DNA from: Streptomyces typhae
Lineage (GTDB): Bacteria > Actinomycetota > Actinomycetes > Streptomycetales > Streptomycetaceae
Length of the DNA stretch: 64,000 nucleotides
NCBI RefSeq assembly: GCF_009755605.1
Contig: NZ_WPNZ01000002.1
Coordinates: 110,184-174,183 of the forward strand
Direction of reading: 5' to 3'
Below, in pieces: positions 7,381-14,900 of this stretch. A model generated the notes under the pieces. It was not told the origin of the DNA. It did not search any database and saw only the letters and a program-made list of their open reading frames with translations. The number at the start of each line of letters is the position of its first letter. Within the stretch, counting starts at the first letter, position 1. A program made the position numbers and the translations under genes.

Positions 7381-7411
7381 GGCCCTGATCAGGCGAAAGA
7401 CCAGATCAGGG
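7381..7411 (-). terminator. rnpB: Hairpin downstream of rnpB
   Basis: GGCCCTGATC (7381-7390) pairs with GATCAGGGGCC (7401-7411) with one bulged G. It sits 20 bases beyond the 3' end of the RNase P RNA and probably terminates that transcript. Confidence 0.6.
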
Positions 7412-7430
7412 GCCCGTCTCGCGTAGCCGA

Positions 7431-7837
7431 CAGACGAGTCGGGCTGTACGCCGGGTTCTGTTCCGAAGGGTCCTCGCGAGCCCCTCGGCGACGGCCATCC
7501 ATCTAGGGCCGGCATTGCTGCCGGCCTCGTGCGGTCCACCCGCGGACTCGGGCGGGCAGCCCTCGAACGTCCGCGCAGAGCGCGTTTCACGGCGCTCCTT
7601 TTGACCTTGCTCCAGGTGGGGTTTACCTAGCCGCCTGAGTCACCTCAGGCGCTGGTGGTCTCTTACACCACCGTTTCACCCTTACCGGGGGCCGAAGCCC
7701 TCGGCGGTCTGTTCTCTGTGGCACTGTCCCGCGGGTCACCCCGGGTGGCCGTTAGCCACCACCTTGCCCTGTGGAGCCCGGACGTTCCTCGGGGAGGTCC
7801 ACAAGGACCCCCACGCGGCCGCCCGCCCGGCTCGTCT
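7431..7837 (-). ncRNA. rnpB: RNase P RNA (bacterial class A, actinobacterial type)
   Basis: This is the catalytic RNA of RNase P, which matures the 5' ends of tRNAs. On the minus strand it shows the conserved blocks GAGGAACGTCCGGGCTCC near the 5' end, AGTGCCACAGAGAACAGACC, GGGTGAAACGGTG and, near the 3' end, ACAGAACCCGGCGTACAG. The terminal helix P1 pairs AGACGAG-CCGGGC with GCCCGACTCGTCT, with one mismatch, fixing the ends to within a few bases. The length of about 407 is normal for Streptomyces. The gene marks the boundary between the accessory region and conserved chromosome. Confidence 0.95.
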
Positions 7838-8750
7838 GCCGTGCCGACCATGGTACCCGCCGGGGCGCGGGCGCCGTGCCGGAGGCGGGTGGGCCGGAGG
7901 CCGCCGTGGCCAGGAAGGATCCGGCGAGGATCAGGGCGAAGGCGGCGGCGAAGGACGCGGTGATGGTCTCGGAGAGGAACGCGAAGCCCGCCGCCGCCGC
8001 GACCGCCGGGTTGATGTACGTGAAGACCACCGCACGCGTCGGCCCGGCCTCGCGGATCAGTTCGAGGAAGAGCACGAACGCCAGCGCCGTGCAGATGACG
8101 CCCAGGCCGGCGAGGGCCGCCAGCGTCCGGGTGTCGGGCATCTCCCGCGGCCAGGACACCGCAGCCGCGGGGGCGTAGACCAGCGCCGCCAGGGTCAGGC
8201 AGGGCGCGATCAGCTGGAGCGTGGGGACGTCCTTGAGGTGGCGGGCCGCGATCAGCGGGGCGATCGCGTAACCGAGTGCCGTGATCATGACCTCCGTCAG
8301 GGACCAGGCGTCGCCGCCCGTCAGATGCGGGACGGTGAGCACCGCCACGCCCGCGAAGCCGAGCGCCAGACCCGTCACCCGCCTGCGGCCGAGGCGTTCC
8401 GTGTCGCCGAAGAAGCGGGCGAGCAGCGCCCCGATGATGGGGACCGCGGCGATCAGCAGGCCCGCGGTGGAGCTCGACAGGTGGCGTTCCGCGTCCGTCA
8501 GGGTCCACCACGGGCCCAGGATCTCCACACACGCGAAGGCCAGCATCGGGCGCCAGTGCGTGCGCAGGACGCCGGGCAGCCCGCCTTGGCGTATCGCGAA
8601 GGGGAGCAGCAGCGCGGCCCCCAGGGCACAGCGCGTGAACACCACCATCGACGGCGTCAGATCGCTGTCCACCGCCACTTTGATCATGAGGTACGGGATG
8701 CCCCACAGGACGCCCATGAGCGAGAAGAGAAGCCAGCCTCGTGCAGTCAT
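7752..8750 (-). CDS. EamA/DMT-family transporter
   Basis: This roughly 332-residue membrane protein has ten hydrophobic segments in two EamA repeats (starting GWLLFSLMGVLWGIPYL and, later, VMITALGYAIAPLIAA). It is a drug/metabolite exporter family member of unknown substrate. ATG 8750 gives the expected N-terminus but has no ribosome site, so the start is not certain. The last 28 or so codons lie inside the 5' end of rnpB on the same strand, so the C-terminal tail after the tenth helix is RNA-gene sequence. Truncation of an ancestral stop, or a natural overlap, would explain this. Confidence 0.8.
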   Translation of the reverse strand: MTARGWLLFSLMGVLWGIPYLMIKVAVDSDLTPSMVVFTRCALGAALLLPFAIRQGGLPGVLRTHWRPMLAFACVEILGPWWTLTDAERHLSSSTAGLLIAAVPIIGALLARFFGDTERLGRRRVTGLALGFAGVAVLTVPHLTGGDAWSLTEVMITALGYAIAPLIAARHLKDVPTLQLIAPCLTLAALVYAPAAAVSWPREMPDTRTLAALAGLGVICTALAFVLFLELIREAGPTRAVVFTYINPAVAAAAGFAFLSETITASFAAAFALILAGSFLATAASGPPASGTAPAPRRVPWSARQTSRAGGRVGVLVDLPEERPGSTGQGGG

Positions 8751-8841
8751 GGGGGGAGTTTCGGACAGGGCCGGTCGTCGCGTCTTGAACGTTGTTGCGG
8801 GCCGGGGCGTGCGGAGGAGCCCTCTCCTCCCCTCTCCTGCT

Positions 8842-8904
8842 CTTCCCCTTCTCCCTCTCGTCTCTCCTGCTGAGGAGGAGAGACGAGAGGGAGAAGGGGG
8901 AGGT
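8842..8904. repeat. 24-bp perfect polypyrimidine/polypurine inverted repeat
   Basis: The left arm 8846-8869 and right arm 8877-8900 are exact reverse complements, with a seven-base loop; as RNA the stem extends to about 28 pairs. One arm is almost all C/T and the other all A/G. It lies between two divergent genes (transporter start and MerR-like start), where a terminator is not expected. Confidence 0.8.
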
Positions 8905-9005
8905 TTACGGGGGGCGCGGGAGGAGGAGTTCGGTGTCGTACGATGGCGAAAATCTCCCCTGAGCGTCATAGACATTGGGGCCTGCATGAGCCGACAGAGG
9001 TGCCA

Positions 9006-9350
9006 GTGACCGTAGAGAACCCCCTCGGTCGTCTCGACGACGACGACTACCCGGCCTACACCATGGGCCGTGCCGCCGAGATGCTCGGCACCACCCCGGG
9101 CTTCCTGCGCGCCATCGGCGAAGCCCGCCTCATCACCCCGCTGCGGTCCCAGGGCGGACACCGCCGCTACTCGCGCTACCAGCTGAAGATCGCCGCCCGC
9201 GCCCGTGAACTCGTCGACCAGGGCACCCCGGTCGAAGCCGCCTGCCGCATCGTCATCCTCGAGGACCAGCTCGAAGAGGCCAAGCGCATCAACGAAGAGC
9301 TGCGCCGGCGGTCCGCCGCCGAGACGCACCCCGAGGATCCCGCACCATAG
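9006..9350 (+). CDS. MerR/BldC-like small DNA-binding regulator
   Basis: The 114-residue protein has a winged HTH: YTMGRAAEMLGTTPGFLRAI, then RSQGGHRRYSRYQL, the canonical MerR wing. A short coiled coil follows (LEDQLEEAKRINEEL). There is no effector domain, as in BldC-like regulators. I prefer GTG 9006, with AGAGG five bases upstream; GTG 9000 and ATG 8943 are alternatives. It lies directly upstream of a cold-shock gene, an arrangement I recall as usual in streptomycetes. Confidence 0.85.
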   Translation: MTVENPLGRLDDDDYPAYTMGRAAEMLGTTPGFLRAIGEARLITPLRSQGGHRRYSRYQLKIAARARELVDQGTPVEAACRIVILEDQLEEAKRINEELRRRSAAETHPEDPAP

Positions 9351-9390
9351 CTGTCGCCGCGGAATGAGAAATAAGGGCAGGGCGCGATGA

Positions 9391-9831
<441 letters not shown>

Positions 9832-9846
9832 CCCCCGGCACACCGC

Positions 9847-9887
9847 ACGAGCAGGGCCCGCGCCTCGGGGCGCGGGCCCTCGCTCGT
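9847..9887 (+). terminator. Terminator after cspA
   Basis: A 12-bp perfect GC stem (9853-9864 with 9869-9880, TCGG loop) is extended by six more pairs around one bulged C. It begins 15 bases after the csp stop. A 20-bp sequence is tandemly repeated just after it (9886-9905 and 9906-9925). Confidence 0.8.
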
Positions 9888-10203
9888 ACCTGAGCACTCC
9901 CACCAGTACCCGAGCACTCCCACCAGTACCCGGTGGAAGTTCGCGCGACGGATGGTGGATGACGGACAGCGGATGCCGGATGGCGGATCGCTTATCCCCA
10001 AACCGGCCGCTCCCCTTTTTGCCGCCGCCGCACCCGGACAGCCAAGCGCATTTGCACGGTGAACGGTCGCCGCAATTTCCGGCCTCACCGCCCGTATGCC
10101 GCCGCACGCTTCAGTTTCGGCTCGATCTCGCGGTTCCCCGTACTGCTGCCGCTCATCGGCCGCGGGAATTCCTTGATACGTGCCGCGTCAAGGAAGGTTC
10201 CTC
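9888..10203. other. Non-coding leader region of the DEAD-box helicase gene
   Basis: These roughly 315 bases contain the second copy of a 20-bp direct repeat, a degenerate GGATG/GCGGAT-rich stretch (9950-9990) and a less GC-rich segment before the helicase ribosome site. No gene is seen. A long leader is plausible for a cold-shock helicase. Confidence 0.5.
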
Positions 10204-11652
10204 ATGAACCGCACACACACGAACTCGAACCGTACGACCGCGAACAACCGTTCCCGCCGCAGCGGCTCGCGCCCGGCCGGCCCCGGCCGTCGCCCCGCCC
10301 CCGTGCAGGGTGAGTTCGCCCTCCCGAAGACGATCACGCCCGCGCTGCCCGCCGCCGCGGAGTTCGCCGACCTCGACCTGCCCCGGCACCTGCTCGCCGA
10401 GCTGACCACGCAGGGCATGCGCGTGCCGACCCCCATCCAGGGCGCCACCCTGCCGAACACCCTCGCCGGCCGTGACGTGCTCGGCCGCGGGCGGACCGGC
10501 TCCGGCAAGACGCTGGCCTTCGGCCTCGCGCTGCTCACCCGTACCGCCGGACAGCGCGCCGAGCCCCGGCAGCCCCTCGGGCTCGTCCTGGTCCCCACCA
10601 GGGAACTCGCCCAGCAGGTCACCGACGCGCTCACCCCCTACGCCCGGTCCGTCAAGCTGCGCGTGACCACCGTCGTCGGCGGCATGTCGATCGGCCGGCA
10701 GGCGAGCGCGCTGCGCGGCGGCGCCGACGTCGTCATCGCCACGCCCGGACGGCTCAAGGATCTCATCGAGCGGGGGGACTGCCGGTTGGACCGGGTCGCC
10801 GTCACCGTCCTCGACGAAGCCGACCAGATGGCCGACATGGGCTTCATGCCCCAGGTCACCGCCCTGCTCGACCAGGTACGCCCCGAAGGCCAGCGGATGC
10901 TGTTCTCCGCCACCCTGGACCGCAACGTCGACCTCCTGGTCCGGCGCTACCTGCACGATCCGGTGGTCCACTCCGTCGACCCCACGGCGGGCGCCGTCAC
11001 CACGATGGAACACCACCTGCTGCACGTCCACGGCGCCGACAAGCACGCCACCACGACCGAGATCGCCGCCCGCACCGGCCGTTCGATCATGTTCCTGGAC
11101 ACCAAGCACGCCGTCGACCGGCTCACCGAGCACCTGCTCAACAGCGGCGTCCGGGCCGCCGCCCTGCACGGCGGCAAGTCCCAGCCGCAGCGCACCCGGA
11201 CCCTGGCCCAGTTCAAGAGCGGGCACGTCACGGTCCTCGTGGCCACCAACGTCGCCGCCCGCGGCATCCACGTCGACCACCTCGACCTCGTCGTCAACGT
11301 CGATCCCCCCAACGACCACAAGGACTACCTGCACCGCGGCGGACGCACCGCCCGTGCCGGTGATTCCGGCAGCGTCGTCACCCTCGTCCTGCCCCACCAG
11401 CGCCGCGGGATGGACCGCCTGATGGCCGCCGCGGGCATCACCCCGCAGTCCACCCGGGTCCGCTCCGGCGAGGCCGAACTCCACCGCATCACCGGCGCCC
11501 AGGCTCCCTCCGGGATTCCCGTCACCGTCACCGCGCCGCCCGTCGAGCGTCCCCGGCGCAGCAGCACCACCAAGCGCGGCCTTCGCAGCCGTACCGCGCA
11601 GGGGAAGCGCCAGACCGCCCAGCGGCAGCCGGTCGTCGACGCGGCCGCCTGA
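10204..11652 (+). CDS. DEAD-box ATP-dependent RNA helicase
   Basis: The 482-residue protein has the full set of helicase motifs: upstream Q motif (PTPIQ), motif I GRTGSGKT (an R replaces the usual AX), PTRELA (Ia), TPGR (Ib), DEAD written DEADQM (II), SAT (III), and in domain two ARGIHVDHLDLVVN (V) and HRGGRTARAG (VI; usually HRIGRTGR). The basic N- and C-terminal tails probably bind RNA. ATG 10204 follows AAGGAAGG. It unwinds structured RNA, likely in ribosome assembly or cold adaptation, given the neighbouring csp gene. Confidence 0.93.
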   Translation: MNRTHTNSNRTTANNRSRRSGSRPAGPGRRPAPVQGEFALPKTITPALPAAAEFADLDLPRHLLAELTTQGMRVPTPIQGATLPNTLAGRDVLGRGRTGSGKTLAFGLALLTRTAGQRAEPRQPLGLVLVPTRELAQQVTDALTPYARSVKLRVTTVVGGMSIGRQASALRGGADVVIATPGRLKDLIERGDCRLDRVAVTVLDEADQMADMGFMPQVTALLDQVRPEGQRMLFSATLDRNVDLLVRRYLHDPVVHSVDPTAGAVTTMEHHLLHVHGADKHATTTEIAARTGRSIMFLDTKHAVDRLTEHLLNSGVRAAALHGGKSQPQRTRTLAQFKSGHVTVLVATNVAARGIHVDHLDLVVNVDPPNDHKDYLHRGGRTARAGDSGSVVTLVLPHQRRGMDRLMAAAGITPQSTRVRSGEAELHRITGAQAPSGIPVTVTAPPVERPRRSSTTKRGLRSRTAQGKRQTAQRQPVVDAAA

Positions 11653-11689
11653 CACTCTGCCTGTCTGTCTCAGCCTGCTTCAGCTTTTC

Positions 11690-11731
11690 TCTTCTCTTCG
11701 TCTTCTCTTCGTCTTCTCTTCGTCTTCTCAC
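11690..11731 (+). repeat. Pyrimidine tandem repeat (11-bp unit)
   Basis: Three exact copies of TCTTCTCTTCG (11690-11722) plus a partial copy lie within a C/T-only tract between the helicase and the SCO5918-family gene. It may be slippage-prone. No coding role is seen. Confidence 0.8.
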
Positions 11732-11758
11732 CCTTTCTCCTTCTCTCTGCGAGGTCTC

Positions 11759-12073
11759 ATGCGCTGTGTCATCGCTCGCTTCCCCTTCGACCTGACCAAG
11801 TCGGGAGTGCTCGAATCGATGCGGGGCGTCAAGCCCGAGCCCGTCACCGGTGAGTACGTGACCATCAGCCGACGCCAGTTCCCGCTCAAGCAGGTGGGCC
11901 AAGTCGTCACCGGCCAGGACCGCCGTGACTTCAGCGCCGCCGAGGTCCAGCGGGCGATGGTCCGCCTCGGCTTCACCTGTCACACCGCGCCCGAGCCGGA
12001 CCTCAGCCCGCTCCAGCGCGCGTCCGCGGTGCTCGGCGCCCCCGAGGACGCCCCCGAGCCCGGTCAGGGCTGA
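11759..12073 (+). CDS. SCO5918-family protein
   Basis: The 104-residue protein begins MRCVIARFPFDLTKSGVLES and contains TISRRQFPLKQVGQVVTGQD and FSAAEVQRAMVRLGF, which I recognise from the conserved Streptomyces family named after SCO5918. It follows the DEAD-box helicase, as I recall for this family. The function is unknown; the small, soluble, basic core suggests a nucleic-acid-associated role. ATG 11759 follows a GAGG. Its 3' end overlaps the convergent AraC gene by 10 bases. Confidence 0.85.
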   Translation: MRCVIARFPFDLTKSGVLESMRGVKPEPVTGEYVTISRRQFPLKQVGQVVTGQDRRDFSAAEVQRAMVRLGFTCHTAPEPDLSPLQRASAVLGAPEDAPEPGQG

Positions 12074-13107
12074 CCGGACCCGGCCCCCAGGGCGGCACCG
12101 GCCCGCACACTGCTGCGGTACGCCGCCGGAGTCACCCCCATCACCCGGCGGAACCAACGCGTCAGATGCGCCTGGTCGGCGAAGCCCACCAGGCCCGCGA
12201 CCGCCGCCGGGCGCAGCCCGCTCTCCAGGAGCCCGCGGGCCCGTGTGACGCGGTACTGCGCCAGCCAGGCGTACGGCGGCATCCCCATCGTCGTACGGAA
12301 GGCGCGCAGGAGCTGGTAGCGGGACAGGCCCAGGTCGGTGGCCAGTTCGGTGAGGGTGGGCGGGGCGAGGACGCCGTCGGCCAGGCGGTCGCGGACGGCG
12401 AGTGCCACGCAGGAGCCCGCCGTGGCCGGCTCCCGCACACTGGTGCCCGTGGTGGCGTGGCGCCGGGCCAGGGCGGCGAAGAGTTCGGTGAGGCGGGTCT
12501 CGGCCGCCAGCGTCGCCGCCGGGTCGGCGGGCCGCGCGGCTCCCGGCTGCCACGGGCCCCCCGCCGCGCTCAGGCGCGTGTGCGCCGCCCGCAGGGCCGC
12601 CGCCAGCTCCGGGTCGTCGAGGACGGCCTCGCGGAAGTGCGGCACGGTGCGGGCGCCGTCGGCGAGCAGGTGCGGGGTGGGGTACATCGCCCGGTACGCG
12701 TAGCCGTCGCCGGAGGAGCCCGGCCTGCCGGTGTGCGGCTCGCCGGGGGCGAGGACGACGACGGCGCCCCGGCCGACGTCGAGGCGTCCGCCCCGGTAGT
12801 CGATGATCTCGGTGCCGGAGACGCAGACACCGACGGTGAACTCCTCGTGCGCGTGCGGGGCGTAGCGGTGACGGTCGAAGCGGGCGGTCAGGAGGTCCAG
12901 GGTGCTGCTCGCGCCCAGGGCGGTGCGGGTCCAGGTGGCACGTTCCGCGGTGGGGCCGCGCAGGCCGAGAGCACCCTGAGCCGAGCGTGCAGCGCCCTGG
13001 GCTCCGGCTGCAGCGCCCTGAGCTGCGGGTGCAGCGCCCTGGGCTCCGGGTGCAGCGCCCTGAGCCCCCCGTGCGCGGCCGGCCCGCGCGTCCTCGGTTC
13101 CGGTCAT
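12064..13107 (-). CDS. AraC-family transcriptional regulator with repetitive N-terminus
   Basis: The protein has about 347 residues. An N-terminal cupin/AraC-binding domain (RYAPHAHEEFTVGVC, then APGEPHTGRPG) is followed by two C-terminal HTH motifs (LTELATDLGLSRYQLLRAFR and VAGLVGFADQAHLTRWFRRV). Ahead of the cupin lies an Ala/Gln/Gly-rich segment made of seven-residue repeats (AQGAAPG-like), encoded by 21-bp DNA repeats. ATG 13107 and ATG 13128 are both usable; still longer starts run into Arg/Thr repeats and are unlikely. The effector is unknown. It is divergent from the MerR gene. Confidence 0.85.
   Translation of the reverse strand: MTGTEDARAGRARGAQGAAPGAQGAAPAAQGAAAGAQGAARSAQGALGLRGPTAERATWTRTALGASSTLDLLTARFDRHRYAPHAHEEFTVGVCVSGTEIIDYRGGRLDVGRGAVVVLAPGEPHTGRPGSSGDGYAYRAMYPTPHLLADGARTVPHFREAVLDDPELAAALRAAHTRLSAAGGPWQPGAARPADPAATLAAETRLTELFAALARRHATTGTSVREPATAGSCVALAVRDRLADGVLAPPTLTELATDLGLSRYQLLRAFRTTMGMPPYAWLAQYRVTRARGLLESGLRPAAVAGLVGFADQAHLTRWFRRVMGVTPAAYRSSVRAGAALGAGSGQP
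12988..13071 (-). repeat. 21-bp in-frame tandem repeat in the AraC gene
   Basis: Four copies begin at 12988, 13009, 13030 and 13051 with the shared core TGCAGCGCCCTG. They encode the Ala/Gln/Gly repeats of the AraC N-terminus and keep the reading frame. Confidence 0.85.
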
Positions 13108-13149
13108 CGTTCCGCCGTCCCCCGTCATTCGTCCCCCGTCACGCGTCGG

Positions 13150-13230
13150 CCTCGTAGTCACGCGTCGCGTCAGCCTCGTACGCGTCCTGAGCCTCGTACG
13201 CGCCTTGAGCCTCGTACGTGTCCTACGCGT
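13150..13230. repeat. Degenerate 18-bp tandem repeats upstream of the AraC gene
   Basis: Three to four copies of a unit resembling GAGCCTCGTACGCGTCCT occur between the AraC start and the MerR promoter. They are probably slippage-derived, with no recognised function. Confidence 0.6.
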
Positions 13231-13303
13231 CATCCACGTACTCAGTACGGGAACGCCTCGCATCCCTCATTTCATGCCGTCGCGGCATCGACTGCCCACA
13301 GGC

Positions 13304-13336
13304 TTGACCTTGCCGTAGCGTCAACGTTTCTACTTG
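13304..13336 (+). promoter_or_regulatory. MerR-type operator/promoter of the MerR-family gene
   Basis: TTGAC (13304-13308) and GTCAA (13320-13324) form the inverted repeat typical of MerR-family operators. It lies over a TTGACC -35 element with a long spacer to a weak -10 (around 13328-13336), close to the ATG at 13342. MerR proteins untwist such long-spacer promoters, so autoregulation is likely. Confidence 0.65.
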
Positions 13337-13341
13337 AGGGC

Positions 13342-14178
13342 ATGCGCATCGGAGAGATCGCGGCTGCCGTCGGGCTCACGACGCGCGCCATCAGGCACTA
13401 TCACCACCTCGGGCTGCTGCCCGAGCCCGCGCGGCGGCCCAACGGGTACCGCCAGTACGGGCTGCGCGAGGCCATCGCGCTGGCCCGCGTCAAGCGGCTC
13501 ACCGAGCTGGGGCTCGGCCTGGAGGAGGTGCGGGACGTCCTCGCGGACGACGCGGGGCGCGAGCTCACCGAGGTGCTCGCCGAGCTGGACGACGACCTCG
13601 CGCGGCAGGAGGCCGACATCAGGGCCCGGCGGGAGCGGCTCGCCGAGCTGCTGCAGATGTCGCGCGAGGGGCTGCTGCCCGGTGAGGGGCCGGTGTCGGC
13701 GGGCCTCGCGGACCTCTTCGGGCGGCTGCACCCGAACGAGTCCGCGGCCGCCACCAAGGACCTGGAGCACCTGGCCCTCTTCGACGTCACCGCGGACCCG
13801 GAGCTGCGCGACCGCCTCTACGGCGCCCTGCGCGGGCTCGCCGACGACGGCGACCTCGCCGCGCGGCTGCGGGATCTGTACGCCCGCCTCGACGACCTGG
13901 TGGACGCGGCGCCCGACGACCCGCGGGTGGAGCCGCTCGGCAAGGACCTCGCGGCCGTCATGCCCGAAGATCTCCTCGCGGTCCTCGTACACGGGGGTGA
14001 GGACCGCGAGGCTCCCCCCGTCCCTGACACGGGGAAGGAGGTCGCTTCGCCGAAGGACGCCGCCCCTCTGGGCAGCGCCTTCGGCGAAGCGTTCCTCAAC
14101 GACTTCGCACCCGCCCAGGCGGCGGCGATCCGGCACATGATGCGGCTGCTCACCGGGCGGCCGGGGTGGCACCCGTGA
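13342..14178 (+). CDS. MerR-family transcriptional regulator
   Basis: The 278-residue protein has an N-terminal winged HTH (MRIGEIAAAVGLTTRAIRHY, then RPNGYRQYG), a dimerisation coiled coil (residues 85-115) and an extended alpha-helical C-terminal domain of unknown ligand. It starts at ATG 13342, close to the promoter, with little room for a leader. The stop overlaps the next gene (membrane protein) by GTGA, so the pair is an operon and the membrane protein may be its target or partner. Confidence 0.88.
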   Translation: MRIGEIAAAVGLTTRAIRHYHHLGLLPEPARRPNGYRQYGLREAIALARVKRLTELGLGLEEVRDVLADDAGRELTEVLAELDDDLARQEADIRARRERLAELLQMSREGLLPGEGPVSAGLADLFGRLHPNESAAATKDLEHLALFDVTADPELRDRLYGALRGLADDGDLAARLRDLYARLDDLVDAAPDDPRVEPLGKDLAAVMPEDLLAVLVHGGEDREAPPVPDTGKEVASPKDAAPLGSAFGEAFLNDFAPAQAAAIRHMMRLLTGRPGWHP

Positions 14179-14900
14179 GCCGGGGGCCGCGGGGGCCGCG
14201 GGAGTCGCGGGAGTCGCAGGTGCGGCGGGCCTTGCGGGTTCTGCGCCGGTTGTGCGTGCACGAGTTGCGCGGGTTCGTCAGCCTCGGGCTGTGGGTGGCG
14301 CGGCGGCGGCACGGCGTCGGGGCGGGGGCGCGCGCGACCGCGTACACCGGGCCGCAGACCGCCATGCTGTTCGGCTTCGCGTTCGTGGCGGTGGTGGAGA
14401 CCGTCGTCCTCGCGGTCGTCGTGCCGTGGCCCGCCGTGCACGCCGCCCTGTTGTTCGTGGACGTCTACACGATGGTGCAGATCCTCGCGCTGCACGCCGG
14501 GTGCGTGACGCGGCCGCACGTGGTGGGCGCGGACGGATCACTGCGGGTGCGGTACGGGCAGTACCTGGACGTCACGGTTCCCGCCGCCGACATCCGGTCC
14601 GTCCGCGTGGACCGGCGCTACCCCGAGGGACGCACCGTGCAGGTGCACGACGACGGCTCCCTGGACGTCGCGGTCGGCCACCAGACGACGGTGACCGTCG
14701 AACTGGTGCGGCCCGTCGCCTTCGTACGCCCCATGGGGCTGCACGCCCGCGCGGAGGTGGTGCGGCTGCACGCCGACGACCCACGCGCCCTGGTCGCCGC
14801 CCTCAGGCGGGAGCGGGGCGACGCCCTCTGGCAGGAGCGGGGCGACGCCCTCAAGCCGGAGCGAAAAGGACCTGCGCCCGTCCGGGATCCGCTTGGGTGA
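14175..14900 (+). CDS. Two-helix membrane protein coupled to MerR gene
   Basis: This 241-residue hypothetical protein starts at GTG 14175, coupled to the MerR gene. Two hydrophobic segments (about residues 67-90 and 93-112) follow a basic cytoplasmic N-terminus. The rest is a beta-rich domain (LRVRYGQYLDVTVPAADI, then VAVGHQTTVTVEL) resembling a PH-like or YdbT-type fold, though I cannot assign a family. The C-terminus has a short repeated RGDAL motif. Its last 50 bases overlap the convergent RNase gene. Confidence 0.7.
   Translation: MSRGPRGPRESRESQVRRALRVLRRLCVHELRGFVSLGLWVARRRHGVGAGARATAYTGPQTAMLFGFAFVAVVETVVLAVVVPWPAVHAALLFVDVYTMVQILALHAGCVTRPHVVGADGSLRVRYGQYLDVTVPAADIRSVRVDRRYPEGRTVQVHDDGSLDVAVGHQTTVTVELVRPVAFVRPMGLHARAEVVRLHADDPRALVAALRRERGDALWQERGDALKPERKGPAPVRDPLG

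Noticed and set aside
7381..7440. Attachment site at the rnpB 3' end
   Set aside because: No second copy of the rnpB 3' end or integrase gene was found in the window.
7336..7590. Minus-strand frame that looks like a small Arg-rich protein
   Set aside because: It lies entirely within and beside the conserved RNase P RNA and has no family features.
10153..11655. Long minus-strand frame opposite the DEAD-box helicase
   Set aside because: It is composed of Gly/Asp/Val-rich shadow sequence, while the plus strand shows every helicase motif.
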